A DNA stretch of 64,000 nucleotides from Ophioderma brevispina. Taxonomy: Eukaryota; Echinodermata; Ophiuroidea; Amphilepidida; Ophiodermatidae. The notes under the pieces were generated by a model. It searched no databases and was not told the DNA's origin. It worked only from the letters and a program-made list of their open reading frames with translations. The position numbers and the translations under genes were made by a program. The first letter of the stretch is position 1, and each line of letters opens with the position of its first letter. Where the stretch lies: positions 1 to 64,000 of the forward strand of contig JAMKCH010057902.1 of assembly GCA_023653785.1 (NCBI GenBank), in the 5' to 3' direction. Below, one piece after another: positions 13,189-24,300 of the stretch.

Positions 13189-13455
13189 GTCATCGTCATC
13201 GTCATCTTCCTACTCATCACAATCTTCGAAGTCATCACCATCCCCGTCACAGTCATCATCACCACCATCACCATCACCGTTACAGTCGTCGTCGCTGTCG
13301 TTGTCATTGTCATAATCATCGTAATCATCGTTGTCATCATCATCGTCGTCATCATTACAATCGTCGTCGTCATCATCACAATCGTCGTCGTCATCGTCAT
13401 TGTCGTCGTCATCATCATCATCATCATCATGACGACCACCACCACCACCACTAAT
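13151..13455. repeat. TCA/TCG trinucleotide microsatellite
   Basis: About 300 bp of TCA, TCG, TCAC and ACC triplets. In translation the plus strand gives a His/Arg-rich frame (13101-13454) and the minus strand Met/Thr-rich and Asp-rich frames (to 13464). All three are reading-frame artefacts of one triplet repeat. There is no splice or start context to suggest a real poly-Asp or poly-His protein. Confidence 0.85.
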
Positions 13456-14165
13456 CACAACCATTACTAATATTGACCAACACTATACCTGAGACCCTCT
13501 CAAAACATGAACAACATATCCTTCCTCTTTCAAGCAGTTCGACCGACCGTCTATCGACTGCTAGTGGTCTGCGCATTTTCCCCATGTTACTAAAAGTTAA
13601 GTGGAATCAATATAAGGTAAATGTTAAACCCGGAATATTGGAAATATCAGCGTGGACGTTGACCGACCGTTTTACGGAAGTAAATAACAAAGTATAATAG
13701 GTTAGAGGCCCGGGGTATCTTAGCGGGGAAAGCAGATACAAGTGTATGGGGACGTGAGGCTATTTTCTACATTTCGATGTTATTGGCTATGGGATATATA
13801 TTCCCTTTGTACAATGATGACGACAAACACTGGACGGCTTTTGGTTTTCTCTTAAATTGGTCTTTCCTAACCCTCACTATTTTTCGTAATCTAAGTTGAC
13901 TTCCACGGTTGTCGTAATTCGTGAGGAAGGGGAAAATCGTTATATATAGATATAAAATTAAAGAATCTTGGCGTATGTTATAGCGTTGTACTATAATGTG
14001 TTTGTTTTGCGTTTATACATCAAATCTTTTGACCTATATACAACGGCGACCGATGCCGCAATTGGGAACGTCACAGGACTTCTTTGTCACACCATTACAC
14101 CAGTTGCCATATACTGGGTCTGTCTGGGACTGCCATATTGCAAAGTGCATTCTTTGTGTACAACG

Positions 14166-14450
14166 GGTAAAACCAGTGGCGTACCGAGGTAGTCAATCCA
14201 GAGGGGGCAAAATTTCCAAGTTGTCCCGCCAGAGGGGGGAAAATGTGTAAATCGTCCCGGAGGTTTGCTTAAAATAAGTTTGAACTTTACTTTAATTTTG
14301 CCCAAAATTTAGGCTGAAATTGGTCGAAATTCCCCGAAGAAGAGGAATGAAAATGCATATTTTAGTCCATATCGTCCCGCTTTTTCGAGCCAGAGGGGGC
14401 AACTTGCCCCCCCCCCCCCCCGCCCCGGTCGGTTCGCCACTGGGTAAAAC
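14166..14450. mobile_element. hAT-type miniature element with perfect 8 bp target duplication
   Basis: The element proper is 14174-14442 (269 bp). Ends are CAGTGGCGTACCG and CGGTTCGCCACTG, inverted with one mismatch. GGTAAAAC flanks both sides exactly (14166-14173 and 14443-14450). An 8 bp duplication with CAGNG-type ends is characteristic of hAT transposons. The interior carries repeated CCAGAGGGGGCAA motifs and a C-run at 14407-14421, and encodes nothing, so it must have been moved by a transposase made elsewhere. Confidence 0.9.
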
Positions 14451-14456
14451 TATTTT

Positions 14457-14530
14457 ATGAGTTCGAGTTAGAGTTGTAGAGTTCGAGTTCAAGTTGCTTG
14501 AGTTCGAGTTGTTTTTAGAGTTCGAGATAA
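14457..14530. repeat. Short GAGTTCGAGTT tandem repeat
   Basis: Seven imperfect copies of GAGTTCGAGTT or AAGTTGTAGAGTTCGAG follow immediately after the hAT-type element. Purely simple sequence. Confidence 0.7.
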
Positions 14531-14926
14531 AAAAGCATTACTCGTGTACAACAAGCCCTATATAGGTGTAGTTCATTTGGAGCTACGAACACCACGTGCA
14601 GATGTCGGGCGTATTTTCAACAAATCTAGCATAAGATGGATACAGGAAAAGCTTCTGGAAACACTGATGGTATTGAGATGGGTTATCTTTGTTAGCTTTA
14701 TGGGATATGAACAAAATTACATGGAAATAGGCCACCGAATTTATGTTTGATTTTTTTAGGTAGAGAAAGTCCTTTATCATTAAAGACCTCAACAGCAAAT
14801 ATTAATTAAGTGCATTACATGTATGTGGATAATTGTAGGCCCTACAATAAAATTACACTGTAAAAATACATCGCGGTCCTCGGATCGCTGGTGTCGCCTG
14901 CCGTCGTGGTTTGTGAATGATAGGCC

Positions 14927-15358
14927 TCATATGACCTTTGACCTTGACATATGACCTTTGACATCATAAACGAATTAGGGTTTGCATATAATATCCATAA
15001 ACCAAGTTTGGTTCCAGTTGAACTTCAACTTTTCAATTGAGGTCAATAGGTCAATTTTACATTTTTCAGTTTCAGCCTATAATATGTTACAACTTGACCT
15101 CACATTACCTTTGACCTTGGTATATGACCTTTGACCCCATCAACGAATGGGGGATCTCATGTTGCACCTATGACTCAAGTTTGGTTCCAATTGAACATCA
15201 ACTTTTCAATTGAGGTCAATTTAGGTCCATTTTATATTTTCAGCCTATATCTTACAACTTGACCTCACATGAACTTTGACCTTGTATGTGACATTTGACC
15301 TAATCAACAAATGCAGGATCCCATGCTGCACATATGACTCAAGTTTGTTTTAAATCCA
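14927..15358. repeat. Tandem repeat of about 170 bp containing TGACCTTTGACC
   Basis: About two and a half units. Each has a run of TGACCTTTGACC-like motifs, then CCATCAACGAATG, then ACTCAAGTTTGGTTCCA, then CAACTTTTCAATTGAGGTCA, then CAGCCTATAT and ACAACTTGACCTCAC. The spacing between successive ACCTTG-TATGACCTTTGAC blocks is about 174 and 166 bp. TGACCTTTGACC is the direct-repeat-1 arrangement bound by several nuclear receptors; binding here is only an inference. Related copies lie at 60829-60908 and 63343-63540. Confidence 0.8.
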
Positions 15359-15670
15359 TCGAAGTATGTGCGTATATTACAGGCAAATGTTAACCCTTTT
15401 TTCACAACAGACAACAACAAACAACAGCATCAACAGACTACAACATCATCAACAGACTACAACAACAGTGGAGAAGATGATCCCTAGGCGACACAAAAAC
15501 TTGCCACACACAATGTTTTACATAAGTTATGTACGTATAGAACCTCATAATGTAAAATTTTACCCAACAATGAAGAAACATATTTCTATCTTTTGGTAAG
15601 TGTTTCCTGCATAACAATATATTTCCTGTCTGTTGGTGTTAAAAACACACCAAAAGTCTTTGATTTTATA

Positions 15671-15730
15671 CACTGCAAAAAAGTGTGTTAAAATTAACCA
15701 ATATTAACACAAAATTTTGTTCATTAATAC
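15671..15730. repeat. Fragment of CACTGCAAAAA/TTAACAC element
   Basis: Starts CACTGCAAAAAAGTGTGTTA and continues with TTAAC-rich sequence, resembling the left ends of the elements at 48216 and 48883. No matching right end with CAGTG was found nearby, so it is a fragment or a diverged copy. Confidence 0.4.
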
Positions 15731-15989
15731 ACTTCGCGTATGCAGGCAATCGGGATAAATTAAGATAAATACGGACTGACATGGACTGGACTCTTATGGT
15801 ATTATTTTTTAACATGCACATTTTTAGCTAATTTCTGAAATCGATTTAAAATTCGTGTTATTTTAATACTGAATAGATCGATGTTAAATTAGTGTTACAG
15901 TTTACAATAAAATAACAGTAATTGATAAAAAAATAGCACTACAAAGTGCATGTGGCTTCTAAACCGAGCCTATTATAAACACCCGACGG

Positions 15990-16650
15990 TGGCAAATGTA
16001 GCACCAAGTAGTCCGGGGATGTGCATAGCTATAGGAACTATAATCCACCGGACTTTGCTTTTTAGGAATGTTAGTCCTTCAAGTAGGAATGAAAGTCCAT
16101 GGTGGACTATCAGTCCTAAGGAATTAGTGTCCATCTCCAAATGTAGGCGGATTAACATTCCTTACGAATTAATGTCCTGTCAGAGGTGGAATATCGCCAT
16201 AGGAGTTATTGCTCAAATTCGACGTGGACTATAAGTCCTTCGGAATTAGTGTCCAAGTCCCAAGGTGGGCGGACTATTAGTCCTTAGGATTTAATGCCCT
16301 GACAGAGGTGTACTATATCGGTCCTTAGGGATTAGTGTCCAATTCATAGGTGGCCTATAAGTCCTGAGCAATAGACCAGTTAACAGCAATGTTTGTAGAC
16401 ATGTTAGGGCCTGGTATCTTGAAATAGGTCGGCCTGACTGTTACACACTGGGCAAATGTATATGTTAGAGTTTTAATACTATGGGCCATAACGATTCGCA
16501 GGAATGGATTCGCACAAAAGAAGTGACGTATGTTAACTGGTCTATAGTTTCCAGCTCCAAGGTGGACTAATCGATCCTTTTGATTTAATGCCCAAGTCCG
16601 ACGTGGACGGAATATTAGTCCTTAGGAATTATTGTCCACGTTGCAGGTAA
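15990..16650. repeat. Degenerate GGAC/GTCC minisatellite
   Basis: Repeated blocks of GGTGGACTATTAGTCCTTAG followed by GAATTAGTGTCCAA occur at intervals of about 60 bp from 16000 to 16380 and again at 16560-16650. GTCC and GGAC occur in both orders, so single strands can form many small hairpins. The frame 15950-16234 runs through these repeats and is not credible as a gene. Confidence 0.65.
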
Positions 16651-16918
16651 GTCCGAAGAATGTTAGGAATTCTAACAAGATTTCACTCATTAATACTACA
16701 AATTCAAGTTGTTCAAGTGACAGTCTGAAGATTTAAGCAAAAACAACTCAAAATTGGAATGTTTCAGCTACAGAGGACGGGCGGAGTTCTCTCAAACCTT
16801 TTAAGGTTTTAAAATAATTAGTATAACTAAGATGCTAGACCTGTAGCTTGCATAATAACATAAAGGCAGAATTTTTAAGCAGATAAATTTAAAATACTTT
16901 TAATTGATTGCTTTTACT

Positions 16919-17110
16919 TGACCGACGTGTTGGCCTAGTGGTTAGCCTCACAGTCGGAAAGTCGCGGGTTCGAATCCCGGCCGGGTCATACCAAAGACTT
17001 TCAAAATGGTACCTTCTGCCTTCTTGTCAGAACTCTCGGCAGTTAACGAACTGGAGGGGGAAGTAAACACGCGGAGACCAGAAGACTAACCCCCTACTGT
17101 AGCTTTCATT
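16919..17110 (+). mobile_element. tRNA-derived SINE
   Basis: The head (16919-16990) has both internal RNA polymerase III promoter boxes: A-box TGGCCTAGTGG at about 16931-16941 and B-box GGTTCGAATCC at 16967-16977. The acceptor ends pair only over GACC/GGTC, so it is a decayed tRNA-like head, not a working tRNA. It is followed by a tRNA-unrelated body (AAGACTTTCAAAATGGTACC onward) that runs to about 17110. No poly-A tail is obvious. The source tRNA cannot be named safely. Confidence 0.75.
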
Positions 17111-17204
17111 GTATTGGAAGACGTGTGGCCTAGGGTTATGGAGACGAACATATGCGCCGCCCTATATGCGCCATTTGGCGCGGGAAGGACTTTACCATGT
17201 TTAC

Positions 17205-17365
17205 TGCTTACTCCTTTTACTGATTGCTGCTGTGTTTGCAGCTACAGCTACAACTATACACGCTATACTACTACTTCCACTAGACCTACTACTACTATTG
17301 CTATACTGCTACTAATGCTGCTGCTGCTACGACTAATACTACTTGCTGGATATTATTACTACTAA
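17205..17365. repeat. Degenerate TAC/TGC trinucleotide repeat
   Basis: Runs of CTACTACTAC, CTGCTGCTAC and TATTACTACT. The overlapping plus-strand frames here (17109-17365) are low-complexity Leu- and Tyr-rich translations and are not supported as genes. Confidence 0.6.
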
Positions 17366-17792
17366 GGAAATTATTTCGCCTCCCGGCCGGTGTGAAAGCA
17401 GATATAGTCTGGCGGGGGCCTAAGTCCGGGGCTCCATAGACGATAACGGAATAAAGCGTGAAACTAATGTTGCGTAAAGAGTCAACTGAATCGATTACCC
17501 TATTGTTCACCATTGTTCCCGGACTATGAGTACGCCGGACAATGGTTACTTCTACACCGGAACCGGCGATTAGCAAACGTTCTTGCCTACTAATCCGGGA
17601 CGGGACTGGGCATGCTGGGTGAATAGTGAAACGATATATTTCATCCCATGTTAACAAAAATGTAGTTCCAGTCCTAACTTGTTTTACGTAGCCGTATAGA
17701 CGTGAATTACTAATCGCAATTTCGATGGCTCTTTTAATCCTAAGAATGGGTGTTAACTTGCTAACACTGCTGCAGTGGTACTGTCCATTCAT
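17301..17792 (-). CDS. 163-codon open frame, probably not a gene
   Basis: One of the longest open frames not clearly derived from a transposon. Its C-terminal third overlaps the trinucleotide repeat (Val/Ala-rich end) and the dispersed repeat at 17398-17472. The N-terminal part reads NGQYHCSSVSKLTPILRIKR and onward, with no motif I recognise. There is no signal peptide or membrane segment beyond the repeat-encoded tail. It probably arose by chance; it is listed only because of its length. Confidence 0.12.
   Translation of the reverse strand: MNGQYHCSSVSKLTPILRIKRAIEIAISNSRLYGYVKQVRTGTTFLLTWDEIYRFTIHPACPVPSRISRQERLLIAGSGVEVTIVRRTHSPGTMVNNRVIDSVDSLRNISFTLYSVIVYGAPDLGPRQTISAFTPAGRRNNFLSSNNIQQVVLVVAAAALVAV
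17398..17472 (+). repeat. Dispersed repeat, copy 2
   Basis: Shares GGGGCTCCATAGACGATAAC and GGAATAAAGCGTGAAACTAA with 12141-12216, in the same orientation. Flanks differ. Confidence 0.6.
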
Positions 17793-17827
17793 ACTTCACT
17801 GCATTGCAGCGCAGTGAAAACGGAGAC

Positions 17828-17906
17828 AAAACATCTCTGACTCAACGCAGCAGCAACACAGTTCAAATTGCATTGCGCTGCTGCTGTGTTGAGTCAGAGA
17901 TGGTTT
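17828..17906. repeat. Hairpin-forming inverted repeat
   Basis: AAACATCTCTGACTCAACGC on the left pairs with a right arm ending GTTGAGTCAGAGATGGTTT. Both arms continue into CAGCAGC/GCTGCTG. The loop is about 17 bases. It may be the remnant of a fold-back element. No target duplication was identified. Confidence 0.65.
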
Positions 17907-18139
17907 CATTCATTTTCATTACGAATGGACCTTTACAACACGCACCACTGAGTGTTAAAACGCAATAACACCGTGCTTATTGTACACTCTCCGTACTGAA
18001 TTTAACACCAATTGAATACCGTGTGATCATTTTTGTCACCTGAAATCTAAAACGATCTTGTTTCAATTCATTTTGAAACCCAAAGTAACCCCTCAAGTGC
18101 GGTCTCAAGTGTTACGCCCAGAACAGTGTTAGGAATTAA

Positions 18140-21100
18140 CATAAAACACCTCACGCTCTAATTCAAATTCTAAAGACCTTTCGCTAAACTGTTCTGATTG
18201 TGATTCTCTCTTTGTCGAAATTACACATAATTCTACTAACATTATTGTTGGTGTAATTTATAAACCTGAATATGTCAATTTCAATGACTTCCAGTTGCAA
18301 TTCGATAGAATTCTGAATACAATATCCAATGAAAAAAAGAAATGTTATATTATGGGTGATTATAACCTTGACTTGTTGACACACAACACCGATTCTAAAA
18401 GTTCAGGCGGATTTTATTCAACTTGTTTTATTCGCATGATTTACCCCTGCATGACCGTCCCACCAGGATTAGGGCCAACAAATATGGTTAAATGACTGCC
18501 TGAAACTCTTATTCGAAAAACATTTTAACCAATGACTTAACAACCAATCAGTTCAGTGTTATCTATCCAGACCTCTCCGATCATTACCCCATCTTTCTTA
18601 CTCAACAAAAACATAGGCCTAAACAATCAAACATTCTACACCGTTAACAAGAGTGTCACGTCAACTAAAGCCAAATAACATCAAAGGTCTGAAAAATGCG
18701 CTCTCTCTTATTGACTGGCAATATTGTAAAAGGGACATCCCGATCCGACTTGCCTACAATGAATTTCAACAATAAATTTACAGAATCTTCCATATCACTG
18801 TCCTTTCAAACGAAAATTATTCTAGAAGGCAACTCACCTAAAAAAACCTGGATTCCAAAAGGCCTAATGTCAATCACTTAAAACAAGGATAAATTGTTAG
18901 AAAACCTCTATCGCTAAACCGGACCACCTAACAATAAACTGAAATATTTAATAACTACCGCAATCAACTTAATCATTTACTTCGACTCAGTAAAAAAATC
19001 AATACATAATAATAAAATTGAAAATAATAAAAAACAACACTTAAAAAGTGTGGCAAGTGCTTAACAATCTACTTAGTCGCAATAAGAAATCTAAGTTACC
19101 CGACATTTTCTATAACGGGGAAAAGTTAACCGATGCTAAGGCAATTGCAGAGAACTTCAACCTTTTTTTGCTAAAATTGGTAAAAAATCTTGTCTGATAA
19201 AATCTCAGACCCGCCCAGTGATTATTACACCACCTTTATCATCTTTAATAATCCAAAAAGCAGGTTTATTTATCCAACTTCTGCTGCTGAAATTGACCAA
19301 ATATCATCAAAGTTGAAAAACAGCAACAGCAGTGGCCGCTGATGGCAGCGTAACAATTTCTTAAGCAAATAATTCCTACGATCAATGATGTTCTTGCCTC
19401 ACATTTTTAATAAATCTTTCTCAACTTGGCATTGTCCCATCCTTATTGAAAAAGGCTTATGTTATACCTGTTTTCAAAAACTGGAGATAAGCACGATTTT
19501 TACAAATGACAGACCGATTTAATCTTCCAGCTACTCCAAAATTCCTGGAAAAGATTGTGACATTCGTATTTTTGACTTCATAACCCGGTTCATAATATAC
19601 TCACCATCCACCAATTGGCTTTAGGCCCTAAGCGATCGACCATAAATGGCAATCAACGAGCTTTACTGCAACATCATAGCCAAAATCTGACAGACAGAAC
19701 TTCATACTATAGGCATTTTTCTTGATCTTAGTCAAGCCTTTTGATACCATAAATATGACTTTTACTTCATAAACTTAATATCTATGGGATCAGAGGCCTT
19801 GCCAAACAGTTGGATAAAAAATTACCTCTCTGGGCAGGAAACAAAGGTTCATTTAACAACATTTATCTGAAACAGCAAATGTCTATATGTGGAGTTCCGC
19901 AGGGGGGTCTTTCTGGGACCCCTATTATTCTTATTATATTTAATGACCTCCCCTCATGCTCAAAAAATACCCCATTTTATTTTCATTGCTGACGACACAA
20001 ACATGTTATTTTCACACCATGACCTTACAACATTGGAAACAATTATAAACACTGAATTCATTAGCATTTCCAATTGGTTTAAATAATAGTTATCTCTCAA
20101 AAATAAAAAACAAAATAATTACATCTATTTAAAAATAAGCACAGTAATAAACAAGGACATACGCCTAAGCTTAAATTGAGTAAACCACTAATTCAGGCAA
20201 GTGATACTATAAATTCTAGGCCTACTTTTGATCACAATTTATCATGGAACTTCTCAAACCACAGCATGTTTCTAAAAGTAGTGTCCAAATACAATGTAAA
20301 TACGTAAGGTTCGACCATTCCTCCCACCTGAGTCATTGAAAACATTGTACATTCTCATTGTGCTACCTTATTTTTTCTTATGGGGCAAATGTATGGGCCG
20401 ATTCCAACAAAGCCAATCTTGACTCGCTCTTTTTACCTTCAAAAAAGAATTATTAGAACATGCACCAACTCTATTGGCGTGCGCATAATTGACCCCCCTT
20501 TTTTCATCACTCAAAACTCTGAAGATTTATCTACAAACTACAGCTTGCATCTTTTATGTTCCGTTTCCATCATGATCTCCTCCTACTGATCTCATTCCTG
20601 ACGACTTTTTTAACATTGACCCCAAAACACCCTCTCATCAAAAAATAAAGATATGGACAAGACTTTTTCATATCAAGAAAACAAACACTGTTTTTGCCTG
20701 GAACACCCCTAGTTCTCAAGGTCCTAATATTTGGAAAAACCTACCTGCTCACATTAAAAATTCTCCGTCCCTTGGAAATCATTTAAAAATAACTTAAAAA
20801 ATACACTCGTCAGTTCTATAAACAATGACCTCTCTCCATAACTTCATATCATGCATTCAACTTTCGGGGCTTATTTCTTGGAAAATAGGAAAATACAGTC
20901 GGTTGTTCTCGTTTGTCTTGTCTTCCTGTTAGTATTTGTTGGTATAATTAGTCGTACAAAATGGGTCATTTGTCTGCTTTTTTCATGGTTGTTTATAAAT
21001 AAGTACACATGTTATTGCCTGTTTTAAAATCCAGGGACATGTCCCAATTGTATTAGCTTTACAAGTTCAATATTATTAAATTACACTTTAATTGCATTCC

Positions 21101-21335
21101 TGTCTTTTATTTTGTAAGTTCATTAGTATTAATTGAGCTCCTGGTAAATGTTTGTACATACCATCTAGTGTGTAACCTTGAATTCAAGGGCACTGCAACT
21201 CCACGCTATGCGTTAGCAGTGTCATCATCTCAATTCGCCATTATTGCTTTATCGTTGCATAATTATATGTAGTAGTTTGATTTTTTAGATGAGATGAAAA
21301 TCAATTTGATTGAGTGATTGAGTGATTGATTGACA
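18140..21335 (+). mobile_element. Decayed CR1/L2-like LINE
   Basis: Reads as a 5'-truncated non-LTR retrotransposon. At 18157-18400 an endonuclease segment is visible (DCDSLFVEI, then NIIVGVIYKPE, then CYIMGDYNLDLLT). RT pieces follow in several frames: a GIFLDLSQAF motif A near 19710-19740, a motif B region (FRRGVFLGPLLFLLYLMTS) at 19893-19950, and the catalytic motif C as IADDTNML near 19983-20007, with both aspartates kept. The C-terminal GPNIWKNLPAHIKNSPSLG lies near 20723-20780. The 3' untranslated region ends in GATT repeats (21304-21335), a tail type usual for CR1/L2 elements. Many frameshifts and stops make it inactive. Confidence 0.8.
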
Positions 21336-24300
21336 AAATAATAATTAGTAAATTGAATAATGTGAATTTAAAAAATCAAACATCATAGATTGAAGTGTCC
21401 CCAATTAAACCAGCTTTCATCAGTCATCGTGAATATAGGGAGCTCGCAAGGAGCATCTCTACTTAAGTCCTGGATGCTACGCTCTGGGTTTGTACGATTG
21501 ATACACTATCAGAGAAAGAATCCGTAAGTATAAAACTTTTGTGACTCTATCTTCGCGGTGAACCTCTGCCCTCGTCGATCAATATCGCACTGGCGGACGA
21601 CTATTTCCAATTTAAAAACAGTCAAGACACTGAATTCATCTTATTCTAAAAACAATCGCCACCGTTTGAAAATAAACAGAAATTAACATTGAAATCCAGT
21701 AATCGAAAATGATTAAAAAGGCCAACATGCTTAGCGTTGTCAGGCGATGCGATGAATCCCTAAAAATCCTTGTGACTGTGGGTGGTAGAAACCCTGTATG
21801 CATGCTCCACTGACACATGGTTAATGTTAACACAATCGCCGAGTATGTTCATTTCGCTTATTGTCAGCGATTGTCAGAGTAATTTATTCTACAAAACATT
21901 TATGAGAATGTGACGTGATATATGGGGCCATGCATTGTTTGCCTTTGCTTATTACACCTTTAGTCCCAACCCTTCAATCGTGGCCTCAGATTGCCTCGTG
22001 GGCAGTTGCAAGAGAGGTGGGTAGACATGGCACGTAGCGGTGACAATTCCGCAATAAGGGTATTTATTAATATTATTATTATTCATTTCAATGGTCAATA
22101 GCGAGATTTTTGATATTTAAAGACGGCTAAAGGAATTCTGGCCTTTTTAAGTGCAATCTAAATCTTGCCTGGTTTAACGCAGTACTTAGAACTTTTCTTA
22201 ATTAGCTTTAGGACAAGCCCATAACGCCAATAGCTGGTGAAGACACCATAAAGCTGAAGAGTAAAGATAGTTTTTGTCCAATCAATTCGAGAGAAAATTT
22301 TTGGGGAGCGTTAAGAACACCTATAGGATAGAACTGTAAACCATGTCGAATTGGAGGGTTGTCTTAAATTACCACCTCCACCCCGTGCAAGAGTTATGTT
22401 ACGTCAGCCCCTTGGCGGAGATACACTTTGAGTGGGCTCTCCTCCGCCAAACAAGCACGAAAGGCCTCTATCGAACAATCTTGGAGTACATCCAGCGGAC
22501 ACTATCGTGCGATACCATCTAAAAATCCGCGCGTAGTCCAGCAGCCGAGGCGTGAAAGCAAAGAATACTGCGAGGGATGTCGCGCGGAAATATCACATTT
22601 ATTGATGAAAGTCATAATTGAATCAAATGTCATCTCGTATAGAAAAATGGCAGGAAACTGATTTCAATTTTCATTTGAAGCATCAAGTACTTGTGCGGCA
22701 AAAAAATACGACGCCTTTGAAGAGAAGCAAACGGACGACACACTAAGGTTGTTTTGCAGTCGTCCAGAACTGCCCAATTCGGTCTAAATCTCCTCGAGCG
22801 GAAAGAGCTTGGCACAGAGAGAGAAACTTGAAGGTGATTTTCAATCAAATTTGACTCCTGATTTCCGACCGATACCCAATGCGGAGTTGCCCTCAGTGGC
22901 CTTTGCATATCCAATGCAGTGGAAGAGAAGTGTTAAGATCAGATATGGATGACAGTCGGCATTTTGTGGAACAATTCGGACCTTCCAAAATTACAAGTGA
23001 TCAGTTTACGCATGCTGAATGCATTGCCTCGTCTCATCTTTTTAACTTATATTTGCTGGCTGGCGATTTCCGCAGAGTAGTTCAAGTCCTGATCGTTTTA
23101 ACACTTATAACGCGGTGCTAAAGCGTCAAGCCCCCAGTCAGGACTTGGCATAAAGGAGGGGTTGGATGTCTATATTGGGCCTGAATAGTGACCTTTTGTC
23201 GTGGTAGGTGTCCCATGCAAGTACACTATACACAGCGTTGCTTTGCTGTCTAGAGGCGTTTTCCCTTAAACAATTAAAAAGTGGAGTACTTATGACTTTT
23301 GGCAATAAGGGTATAATATCAATATTGCATTACTGGTTAAATTTTCGTACCCGATGATCACTCCCGGTGATCACTACAGAGTGGTGGTATGGAACGGCTC
23401 ACTAACACCCACTGGCTACGGCCCTGACGATGGCCTAAATCTAATTTGCCGTGGAACAAACATAATGCCTATATGAAAGCTGCATTGCCTAGAATTGACA
23501 AGAATAGGCCTACCGTAACGGGGTACAAAGTTTTCAAGGGTGGCCCTCAAGGTATGACCACAAGTTGTCTCATTAAATGACGATAGTTGGGGATGGAATT
23601 TTATCAATAAACTATACGGGGGCGTAGCCATATACACCTGTGGGTGAAGACTGTATGTGTTTAGAAAGACTTATTCTGTTATGGTGCCTGTAGTAGCCGT
23701 AGGCGTGATCAATCATGGAATGAGTGTTCCAACTTCATTCAATGTTTTAACTCATAGGTTCATACAACTAACTAGTGGTACATTACAACGACGTTACAAT
23801 CCGCCGGGCTACGCCTTTGTAATGCTTTATTTTATCCCTTATTGTTTCTGCACAACGTGACGGAACCAAAATGACCACCGGTGATTGAATATTCTGACAT
23901 ATCAGGCACTGAAGTGCGTAGAATTATTAATTAAGCTACATGTATAGGTAGGTTAAAGTATTGGCTTCTCTGGATTCTTCACTATCACCTGAGCTACCAC
24001 ACAGAGCTCCGATCCTCACATTTTCTAATTCAGACCGCCAACATCATCTAGAAGAACGTACGCATTCCTTCAAGTAGGTCAAGGATAGGAGCTATATAGT
24101 GTGTCGTAAGAGTTCGCTTTTTTGGAGACGGAGAAACCCCAATGTTCCTTGACTCCCTCCACGAGCTTGTTTTAAAATCGGTGACTGTACAGTGGAAAAT
24201 TGTACATTTTACTTCGCATAAGCTGACAGCAATTAAACCGAGATCTGCATGCTATTCTTAAAAAAACACTATTAGTCAAGGAAATCGATTTCAAGAAAAG

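Noticed and set aside
13101..13464. Poly-His, poly-Met/Thr and poly-Asp open frames
   Set aside because: All are translations of one triplet microsatellite, on both strands and in several frames, with no start or splice context.
16919..16990. A functional tRNA gene
   Set aside because: Promoter boxes are present but the acceptor stem pairs over only four bases and a SINE body follows.
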